Assembly (NCBI GenBank): GCA_023428205.1
Contig: JAEYZB010000246.1
Location: 1 to 6,147 of the forward strand
DNA: 6,147 nt
Reading direction: 5' to 3'
Source: Bacteroidota bacterium
Lineage (GTDB): Bacteria; Bacteroidota; Bacteroidia; Chitinophagales; LD1
Positions 1 to 6,147 of this stretch are shown here, in pieces. The notes beneath the pieces are model-generated. The model worked only from the letters and a program-made list of their open reading frames with translations. It was not told the DNA's origin and searched no databases. Position 1 is the first letter of the stretch. Each line of letters opens with the position of its first letter. The translations under genes were made by a program, and so were the position numbers.

Positions 1-1208
1 ACATACACTTGTCCTGCACTAAACGATTCTGCCGCGTCAATAATCAATTTGTCAAACGTCAAACCTTGACTTTTGTGAATGGTAATCGCCCACGCTAATC
101 GTAGCGGATATTGCGTAAACGTTCCCAAAATTTCTTCTTCGATGTGTTTGGTTGTCGGGTCAACTTTATACGAAACGTTTGTCCAAACTTCTTTGTTTAC
201 GACAATTTCGTTCGTGTCTTCTTCGCATTTTACGCGAATTTCATCGTCACTCAAAGATGTAATAATGCCGATTTTGCCGTTGTAATAATTTTGGTCGACA
301 TTGTTTTTCAGGAACATTACGCGCGTTCCTTTTTTTAAAACTAATTCGTCCTCTGCCGGAAAGTTTTTTTCAGAGAAAGTACCCGTTGCTTCGCTTTTAA
401 ATTTGTACGCTTTATCGGGCAAAGCATTTAAGTTTTGCATGTTTATTTCATCTGCTTTTCGGTTGTGTGTAGTGAGCGTGACGTGATCTTGATAGTCTTG
501 TTGTGTGAGATTAGCTTTGTATTGTGCATTTAGCAGCTCCAAACTTTTTTCGTCCATTTTATTGTTGCGCACTTTGTTCAACAAATTGATGAACGTATCC
601 TCTTTCTGACGATATATTTTTTCAAGTTCGATGTACACCGGTTTATTTTGGCGCATTACGTAGCTGTCGAAAAAGAAAGGTGTTTCGTACACTTGGTTCA
701 GCAAACTCCATTCTTCGCGTGGCACCACAGGAGGCAACTGATACATATCGCCAATCAGCAAAACCTGCACACCACCGAAAGGCAAATGACGCTTTCTGCG
801 CGTTTGGCGAAGTGTTAAATCAATTTGGTCCAACAAGTCGGCACGCACCATGCTCACTTCATCAATCACCAATAGTTCGAGATTTCTATAGATGTTTAAG
901 CGTTGAGCGTTGTGTTTCAATACGGGCAACTTCGTTCGCGCTACGTCCAACATTCCATATTCGTTCAAGGTGGGTAATAAAGGCGTAAATGGAAATTGAA
1001 AAAATGAGTGAATGGTAGATCCGCCCGCATTGATAGCCGCTACACCTGTCGGAGCGACAATTGCAATTTGTTTGTAAGTATGTTCTTTGATGTATTTCAG
1101 CAAGGTGGTTTTGCCCGTGCCCGCTTTTCCCGTCAGGAAAATGATTTGTTGTGTTTGATTTACGAAGCCGAGCGTTTGCTCAAATTGAGGGTTTATTTCG
1201 ATGTTCAT
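1..1208 (-). CDS. PIF1/RecD2-like superfamily 1 DNA helicase, C-terminus outside window
   Basis: This is the first 402 residues of an ATP-driven DNA helicase acting on DNA in the cytoplasm; the 3' end lies beyond position 1. Visible motifs in order: Walker [10 protein letters not shown] (27-35), motif Ia APTGVAA (52-58), Walker B LLVIDE (112-117), motif [12 protein letters not shown] (153-161), EKIYRQ (196-201), [10 protein letters not shown] (247-256), [10 protein letters not shown] (293-302) and the UvrD_C_2-type motif [15 protein letters not shown] (372-386). This set is diagnostic of the PIF1/RecD2 group of superfamily 1. Bacteroidota relatives often have extra C-terminal domains (HRDC or helix-turn-helix types), which cannot be seen here. 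The ATG at 1208-1206 is chosen because it gives the usual distance to Walker A and no other ATG lies upstream in the open frame. AGGA lies only two bases before the ATG, too close for a normal Shine-Dalgarno. The frame is intact. The family is certain; the specific cellular role (repair, G-quadruplex unwinding, replication restart) is not determined. Confidence 0.92.
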   Translation of the reverse strand, partial: MNIEINPQFEQTLGFVNQTQQIIFLTGKAGTGKTTLLKYIKEHTYKQIAIVAPTGVAAINAGGSTIHSFFQFPFTPLLPTLNEYGMLDVARTKLPVLKHNAQRLNIYRNLELLVIDEVSMVRADLLDQIDLTLRQTRRKRHLPFGGVQVLLIGDMYQLPPVVPREEWSLLNQVYETPFFFDSYVMRQNKPVYIELEKIYRQKEDTFINLLNKVRNNKMDEKSLELLNAQYKANLTQQDYQDHVTLTTHNRKADEINMQNLNALPDKAYKFKSEATGTFSEKNFPAEDELVLKKGTRVMFLKNNVDQNYYNGKIGIITSLSDDEIRVKCEEDTNEIVVNKEVWTNVSYKVDPTTKHIEEEILGTFTQYPLRLAWAITIHKSQGLTFDKLIIDAAESFSAGQVY

Positions 1209-1332
1209 TTTCCTGAATTGTGCCGTTTTCTGTGCACGAAAAATAGCAAACAGTTTGAAATGGACACTTGTTCCTGCTTTTAGCACGGTTTTATACTCAA
1301 ATGGTTCAAAAAAACGAACAAGATTTTCTTTT

Positions 1333-1364
1333 CTCTTTCAACTTTTCACTTTTCGCTTTTCGCT
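1333..1364 (+). repeat. CTTTTC[A/G] heptamer tandem repeat, three units
   Basis: Three consecutive 7-base units, CTTTTCA (1342-1348), CTTTTCG (1349-1355) and CTTTTCG (1356-1362), follow a related CTCTTTCAA. The tract overlaps the upstream half of the dehydrogenase promoter. The repeat is read directly from the sequence; any function is inference. Confidence 0.75.
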
Positions 1365-1374
1365 ACTATCTTCG
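1344..1374 (+). promoter_or_regulatory. Predicted promoter of the acyl-CoA dehydrogenase
   Basis: TATCTTCG (1367-1374) matches the Bacteroidota -7 element TAnnTTTG except C for T at one position. TTTC (1344-1347) lies 19 bases upstream, the expected distance of the -33 TTTG box. Transcription would start near 1381, giving a leader of about 15 bases before the ATG at 1396. The upstream box sits within the first CTTTTC heptamer. Confidence 0.5.
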
Positions 1375-1395
1375 CCCCACGAAAAAACAACAATT

Positions 1396-2544
1396 ATGGA
1401 TTTTACACCAAACGAAAATCAAAAAATGATTGCGGACTTGTGTCGCGATTTTGCTGAAAAAGAGATTAAACCGAAAATGATGGAATGGGACGAAGCGCAG
1501 ATTTTTCCGCGCGAAGTGTTTCGTAAAATGGGCGAATTGGGTTTGATGGGCGTTTACATTCCGCAGGAATACGGAGGTTCCGGCTTTGGCTATTTTGAGT
1601 ATGTAACGGCAATTGTTGAAATCTCGAAAGTGTGTGGTTCTATCGGCTTGTCGTTGGCGGCTCACAACTCGCTTTGCACGGGGCATATTTACTATCACGG
1701 AAACGAAGAACAAAAGAAAAAATACTTACCGAAACTCGCTTCGGGCGAATGGATTGGCGCGTGGGGTTTGACAGAAGCAAACACCGGTTCAGACGCGATG
1801 CGTATGAAATGCGTGGCGAAAAAAGAAGGCAGCGAATGGGTCATCAACGGCTCTAAAAACTGGATTACACACGGAGCAACAGGGGATGTGGTAGTCGTTT
1901 TGGCGCGTACAGGCGAATTATTGGATTCTAACGGAATTACGGCTTTCATCGTAGAGCGCGGAAATCCGGGCTTGAAAGCAGGTAAAAAAGAAAATAAATT
2001 GGGAATGCGTGCTTCGGAAACGGCCGAAGTGATTTTTGATAACTGCCGTGTGCCGGAAAGTGCTGTGGTTGGTCAGGTTGGACAAGGTTTCCGCCAAGCG
2101 ATGCAGATTTTGGACGGAGGTCGTATCTCTATCGCTTCGCTCGGTTTGGGTATTGCGAAAGGCGCCTACGAAGCAGCCGTGAAATACGCAAAAGAACGAG
2201 AGCAATTCGGTCAGCCGATTGCAAATTTCCAAGCGATTGGTTTCAAACTCGCAGATATGGCTACGAAAATTGAAGCAGGAGAACTCTTGACAATGCAAGC
2301 GGCTTACCTGAAAAATAACAAAAAACCGATGACGAAAGAATCGGCTTTTGCGAAATATTATACTTCAGAAATAGCCGTGCAGAACTCAACAGAAGCGGTG
2401 CAAATTTTCGGTGGTTACGGCTACACAAAAGATTATCCGGTGGAAAAATTTTACCGTGACTCTAAGTTGTGTACAATTGGAGAAGGAACATCAGAAATTC
2501 AGAAATTGGTGATTTCAAGAGAAATTATGAAAGGCAACATTTGA
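1396..2544 (+). CDS. Acyl-CoA dehydrogenase, FAD-dependent (short/medium/branched-chain type)
   Basis: This 382-residue cytoplasmic flavoprotein catalyses the alpha,beta-dehydrogenation of an acyl-CoA to the trans-2-enoyl-CoA, passing electrons from FAD to an electron transfer flavoprotein. Length is typical. An N-terminal helical domain (about 6-117) is followed by a central beta domain with the signature [12 protein letters not shown] (123-134), then a C-terminal helical domain with REQFGQPI (268-275), [15 protein letters not shown] (336-350) and IGEGTSEIQ (361-369). Glu363 in GEGTS aligns with the catalytic base of short- and medium-chain enzymes. Isovaleryl-CoA and long-chain enzymes carry the base elsewhere, so those two are less likely. 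Exact chain length or branch preference cannot be read from sequence. The ATG at 1396 is chosen because [11 protein letters not shown] is a typical family start and it follows the predicted promoter closely; bases -3 and -6 are A, as favoured in Bacteroidota. Neighbours give no pathway clue. No terminator follows; the next promoter overlaps the stop codon. Confidence 0.96.
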   Translation: MDFTPNENQKMIADLCRDFAEKEIKPKMMEWDEAQIFPREVFRKMGELGLMGVYIPQEYGGSGFGYFEYVTAIVEISKVCGSIGLSLAAHNSLCTGHIYYHGNEEQKKKYLPKLASGEWIGAWGLTEANTGSDAMRMKCVAKKEGSEWVINGSKNWITHGATGDVVVVLARTGELLDSNGITAFIVERGNPGLKAGKKENKLGMRASETAEVIFDNCRVPESAVVGQVGQGFRQAMQILDGGRISIASLGLGIAKGAYEAAVKYAKEREQFGQPIANFQAIGFKLADMATKIEAGELLTMQAAYLKNNKKPMTKESAFAKYYTSEIAVQNSTEAVQIFGGYGYTKDYPVEKFYRDSKLCTIGEGTSEIQKLVISREIMKGNI

Positions 2545-2569
2545 TAATTCGAAAAGTTTCCTACATTTG
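2540..2569 (+). promoter_or_regulatory. Predicted promoter of rpsU
   Basis: TACATTTG (2562-2569) is a perfect match to the Bacteroidota -7 consensus TAnnTTTG, and TTTG (2540-2543) lies 18 bases upstream as the -33 box. The -33 box overlaps the TGA stop of the dehydrogenase (2542-2544). Transcription would start near 2575, leaving a leader of about 20 bases. This is the best promoter in the window. Confidence 0.8.
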
Positions 2570-2594
2570 CAGTCCTTAAAGAATAGAATAAGAT

Positions 2595-2789
2595 ATGCTA
2601 ATCATTGACACAAGAGAATCAGACTCATTAGACAAGGCACTTAAAAAGTACAAAAAGAAGTACGAGAAATCACGCATTTTGAAAGAATTGCGCGGTCGTC
2701 AGGCGTTTGTAAAACCATCGGTTCGCAAACGTAACGTAATTTTGAAAGCCGTAATGACACAGGAATACCGCAAAGAACACGATTTATAA
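2595..2789 (+). CDS. rpsU: 30S ribosomal protein bS21
   Basis: This 64-residue basic protein is a small-subunit ribosomal protein bound near the 3' end of 16S rRNA. The sequence shows the bS21 pattern: a short N-terminal strand (MLIIDTRESDSLDKALKKYK), a lysine/arginine-rich helix (KKYEKSRILKELRGRQAFVK) and a helical tail ending EYRKEHDL. Length and tail fit Bacteroidota homologues, which are shorter at the C-terminus than the E. coli protein. In Flavobacterium johnsoniae, bS21 with bS18 and bS6 covers the anti-Shine-Dalgarno sequence, which explains why these bacteria ignore Shine-Dalgarno sites; there and in many relatives rpsU itself keeps a strong one for autoregulation. Here the 15 bases before the ATG are AGAAT, AGAAT, AAGAT, with no GGAGG-like core. 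The gene has its own promoter and terminator, so it is probably transcribed alone, with some readthrough from the dehydrogenase. Identification is secure. Confidence 0.97.
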   Translation: MLIIDTRESDSLDKALKKYKKKYEKSRILKELRGRQAFVKPSVRKRNVILKAVMTQEYRKEHDL

Positions 2790-2818
2790 TTAAGTCGCGT
2801 TTTCGAAAAATATAAATG

Positions 2819-2848
2819 AAGCCTCAGTCCATCGGATTGAGGCTTTTT
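2819..2848 (+). terminator. Rho-independent terminator after rpsU
   Basis: A 12-base-pair stem, AAGCCTCAGTCC (2819-2830) with GGATTGAGGCTT (2834-2845), has one G-T wobble and a 3-base ATC loop. It is followed by a short T run (to 2848). It starts 29 bases after the rpsU stop and separates rpsU from pepP. Confidence 0.9.
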
Positions 2849-2869
2849 GGTTTGAAAAACATATCATTG
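2837..2869 (+). promoter_or_regulatory. Weak candidate promoter of pepP
   Basis: TATCATTG (2862-2869), followed by C, differs from TAnnTTTG at one base. The nearest plausible upstream box is TTG at 2837-2839, 22 bases away, inside the 3' arm of the rpsU terminator; TTTG at 2846-2849 is too close (12 bases). A start near 2875 would give a leader of about 12 bases, like the other genes here. The terminator upstream argues that pepP needs its own promoter. Confidence 0.38.
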
Positions 2870-2887
2870 CATAAAGAAAACTGAATT

Positions 2888-4189
2888 ATGAAGTACGAAA
2901 GCATAAATCCTGCGCTTTTTATTGGAAATCGCAAACGGTTTGCAAAAAAAATGAAAGGTGGTTCTGCGGCTGTTTTCACGGCAAATGCGCTGATGCCGAA
3001 AAGTGCCGATTCCACGTATAATTGGCGACAAAATCCCGATTTGTTTTACCTCACAGGAATTGACCAAGAAGAAACATTTTTATTATTGTTCCCCGATGCG
3101 CCCAAAGCGGAATGGCGTGAAATCTTGTTCGTGCGCGAAACGAACGAACATATTGCTGTTTGGGAAGGTAAAAAACTGACGAAAGAAGAAGCCGCAAAAG
3201 CTTCGGGAATTAAAAATGTAGTGTGGTCAAAATCATTTGAAAGTTTGCTCGCCACAATTCTGTTGCAAGCAGAACATATTTATGTAAACACGAACGAAAA
3301 TGATCGTGCTTCGGGCTTTCAAGTTACAGCCGAAACGCAACTCGCAGACAAATTGAAACAGCAATTTCCATTGCATAAATTTGAACGTTCCGCGCCAATT
3401 ATGCACCAACTTCGTAGCGCGAAAAATGAATTGGAAATTGAGCTGCTGAAGAAAGCCATTGAAATAACACGCCAAGGATTTTTGCGCACGTTACAGTTCG
3501 TGAAACCCGGTGTTTGGGAATATGAAGTAGAAGCGGAAATTACGCACGAATATTTGCGCAATCGCGCCACACGTCACGCTTACGACCCGATTGTGGCTAC
3601 AGGTGGAAATGCGTGTGTATTGCATTATGTAGAAAACAATGCACAATGTAAAGCAGGCGATTTATTGCTCTTGGATTGTGGTGCAGAATATGCGAATTAT
3701 TGCGCGGATTTGACGCGTACTATTCCGGTGAACGGACGTTTTTCTAAACGCCAAAAAGACGTTTACAATGCAGTTTTGAACGTACATAATGCCGCGAAGA
3801 AAGAAATGAAAGCAGGTATTTCGCTCAATGAGTTTAATCAAATTGCGGCTGAAATTATGGAAGCGGAACTGATAAAACTGAAGTTGTTGAAACTCGCTGA
3901 GGTAAAAAAGCAAGACAAAAGTGCTCCCCTTTATAAAAAATATTTCCCGCATGGCACGGCTCACTTTTTAGGTATAGACGTTCATGATGTAGGAGATCGC
4001 TATGCGAAACTTAAAGCGGGCGCAGTACTGACATGCGAGCCGGGGATTTATATTCCACAAGAAAATATAGGTATTCGTATTGAGAACAACATCGTTGTTA
4101 CGAACGGGAAACCTATAGATCTAATGGAAAAATTTCCGATAGAAGTGGAGGAGATTGAAAGCATAATGCAGCAATCAAATCGTAAGTAA
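2888..4189 (+). CDS. pepP: Xaa-Pro aminopeptidase, M24B metallopeptidase
   Basis: This 433-residue cytoplasmic enzyme removes an N-terminal residue from peptides whose second residue is proline, using a two-metal (typically manganese) centre. An N-terminal AMP_N domain (about 3-140, with YLTG at 54-57) precedes the pita-bread catalytic domain (about 180-425). All five metal ligands are visible by alignment to E. coli PepP: Asp263 (LLDCG), Asp274 (ADLTRT), His359 (HGTAHFLG), Glu384 (CEPGIYI) and Glu399 (IRIEN). The supporting histidines His246 (VLHYVEN) and His366 (DVHD) are also present, so it should be active. Length is close to the family norm of about 430-440. The ATG at 2888 is chosen because the AMP_N domain begins at once after it; there is no Shine-Dalgarno sequence, as expected in this phylum. 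No signal peptide is seen. It follows the rpsU terminator and converges on pyrG, with only 28 bases between the stops. Prolidase (PepQ) is less likely given the AMP_N domain. Confidence 0.95.
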   Translation: MKYESINPALFIGNRKRFAKKMKGGSAAVFTANALMPKSADSTYNWRQNPDLFYLTGIDQEETFLLLFPDAPKAEWREILFVRETNEHIAVWEGKKLTKEEAAKASGIKNVVWSKSFESLLATILLQAEHIYVNTNENDRASGFQVTAETQLADKLKQQFPLHKFERSAPIMHQLRSAKNELEIELLKKAIEITRQGFLRTLQFVKPGVWEYEVEAEITHEYLRNRATRHAYDPIVATGGNACVLHYVENNAQCKAGDLLLLDCGAEYANYCADLTRTIPVNGRFSKRQKDVYNAVLNVHNAAKKEMKAGISLNEFNQIAAEIMEAELIKLKLLKLAEVKKQDKSAPLYKKYFPHGTAHFLGIDVHDVGDRYAKLKAGAVLTCEPGIYIPQENIGIRIENNIVVTNGKPIDLMEKFPIEVEEIESIMQQSNRK

Positions 4190-4193
4190 GTGG

Positions 4194-5843
<1,650 letters not shown>

Positions 5844-5916
5844 CTAAATTAAATCGACAAAAGAAAAGGGAACACCGAAAGAATCGCTTCGGCAACGTCC
5901 AACTACTTTGGTCGCG

Positions 5917-5947
5917 CAAAGATAGAAGAAATTTCCCGTTTATGAAA
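5917..5947 (-). promoter_or_regulatory. Predicted promoter of pyrG
   Basis: On the minus strand, TATCTTTG (5924-5917) is a perfect TAnnTTTG -7 element. TTTC (5947-5944) lies 19 bases upstream as a near match to the TTTG box. Transcription would start near 5910, about 80 bases before the pyrG ATG. The same TTTC-N19-TATCTT(T/C)G arrangement is seen at the acyl-CoA dehydrogenase promoter. Confidence 0.72.
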
Positions 5948-5979
5948 TTGTAAGCAATTATTGAGACGAGATATTGTAA
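5946..5979. repeat. ATTG/CAAT half-site cluster, candidate operator
   Basis: AATTG (5946-5950) and CAATT (5955-5959) form a dyad around TAAG. CAATTATTG (5955-5963) is a second dyad sharing one arm. ATTGTAA occurs twice in direct orientation (5947-5953 and 5973-5979). The cluster lies between the -7 elements of the two divergent promoters, where a regulator could touch both. The region is AT-rich, so chance is a real alternative. Confidence 0.35.
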
Positions 5980-5984
5980 CTTTG
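5977..5984 (+). promoter_or_regulatory. Predicted -7 element of the lipoprotein gene
   Basis: TAACTTTG is a perfect TAnnTTTG match followed by CGCC. A start near 5990 would leave a leader of about 12 bases before the ATG at 6003. No clear TTTG box lies at 18-22 bases upstream: TTG at 5961-5963 is only 13 bases away and TTG at 5948-5950 is 26 away. This promoter may need an activator or be weak. Confidence 0.6.
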
Positions 5985-6002
5985 CGCCAATAAATTTCGA
6001 AT

Positions 6003-6147
6003 ATGAATAAATTTCTGTTTGTAACGTTGTTTTTGGCGATGGGTTGCGGTGCGCAAACCAGCAATAAACTCTCTGTCGATGAGTTTGAAAAACAATTAAA
6101 TGCGAATAGTGCTGCAATTTTGTTGGATGTTCGTACTCCTGAGGAAT
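6003..6147 (+). CDS. Rhodanese-like domain lipoprotein, N-terminal fragment
   Basis: Only the first 48 codons are in the window; the gene continues past the right edge. The product opens MNKFLFVTLFLAMGCGAQ, a short lipoprotein signal peptide with one lysine, a hydrophobic stretch (4-13) and a lipobox-like site with Cys15 as the predicted lipidated residue. The lipobox is slightly irregular (Ala at -3, Met at -2, Gly at -1) but fits the broad pattern. No Lys-Asp/Glu-rich export signal follows the cysteine, so retention on the periplasmic side is more likely than surface display. Residues 23-48 (KLSVDEFEKQL to ILLDVRTPEE) match the start of a rhodanese fold, in which LDVRTPEE(F/Y) is the usual first conserved motif. 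The catalytic cysteine loop would lie beyond the edge, so whether it is a sulfurtransferase or an inactive binding domain cannot be judged. It is divergent from pyrG. Confidence 0.82.
   Translation, partial: MNKFLFVTLFLAMGCGAQTSNKLSVDEFEKQLNANSAAILLDVRTPEE

Larger units (their letters stand above)
1209..1395. other. Divergent intergenic region between helicase and acyl-CoA dehydrogenase
   Basis: These 187 bases separate two genes pointing away from each other. The half nearer the dehydrogenase holds a pyrimidine-rich tract and its promoter. The half nearer the helicase has no promoter matching both boxes: TATTTTTC on the minus strand (1245-1238) is one base off the -7 consensus but has no partner box at a suitable distance. 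A 7-base inverted repeat, CTTGTTC (1267-1273) and GAACAAG (1316-1322), flanks 42 bases and may be chance. The dehydrogenase frame is open back to an ATG at 1201, but that extension covers this region and the antisense of the helicase start, and has no family similarity. Confidence 0.7.

Noticed and set aside
1209..1214. AGGA before the helicase ATG as a Shine-Dalgarno site
   Set aside because: The spacing to the ATG is only two bases, and Bacteroidota ribosomes generally do not use such sites.
1238..1245. Minus-strand TATTTTTC as the helicase promoter
   Set aside because: One base off the -7 consensus and no TTTG- or TTG-like box 17-23 bases upstream; too weak to call in an AT-rich region.
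79..1283. Several plus-strand open frames of 61-102 codons
   Set aside because: They are antisense to a continuous helicase frame carrying all its motifs.
1267..1322. CTTGTTC/GAACAAG inverted repeat as an operator or hairpin
   Set aside because: Seven base pairs with a 42-base loop is expected by chance at this length and lies near no promoter box.
1201..1395. Upstream extension of the acyl-CoA dehydrogenase by 65 residues to an ATG at 1201
   Set aside because: The extension is antisense to the helicase start and the intergenic promoter, has no family similarity, and [11 protein letters not shown] at 1396 is the typical start.

Overview
The window reads as a chromosomal housekeeping stretch from a member of the Bacteroidota. 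The evidence is Bacteroidota-type promoter boxes (TAnnTTTG, here always followed by C), no Shine-Dalgarno sequence at a good distance before any start, very short predicted leaders, a 64-residue bS21 and a CTP synthase with the wording usual in this phylum. A narrower placement cannot be defended from six genes.

Layout. Positions 1-1208 (minus strand): the first 402 residues of a PIF1/RecD2-like superfamily 1 DNA helicase that runs off the left edge. Positions 1209-1395: a divergent intergenic region with a pyrimidine-rich heptamer repeat and the promoter of the next gene. Positions 1396-2544 (plus): an acyl-CoA dehydrogenase. Positions 2595-2789 (plus): rpsU, ribosomal protein bS21, with its own promoter whose upstream box overlaps the dehydrogenase stop codon, and a strong terminator behind it. 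Positions 2888-4189 (plus): an Xaa-Pro aminopeptidase (pepP). Positions 4218-5828 (minus): pyrG, CTP synthase, convergent with pepP; the 28-base gap and the end of pyrG hold two interlocking inverted repeats. Positions 5829-6002: a divergent regulatory region with two back-to-back promoters and repeated ATTG/CAAT half-sites. Positions 6003-6147 (plus): the start of a lipoprotein leading into a rhodanese-like domain, cut by the right edge.

The genes do not form one pathway. They look like separately transcribed core functions: DNA unwinding, fatty or branched-chain acyl-CoA oxidation, the translation apparatus, proline-peptide turnover, pyrimidine nucleotide synthesis and possibly envelope sulfur chemistry. 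There is no sign of mobile elements, CRISPR, phage or defence genes, and I see no undescribed system. The points most worth a second look are the absence of a strong Shine-Dalgarno sequence before rpsU, where many Bacteroidota carry one for autoregulation, and the repeat structures in the intergenic regions.
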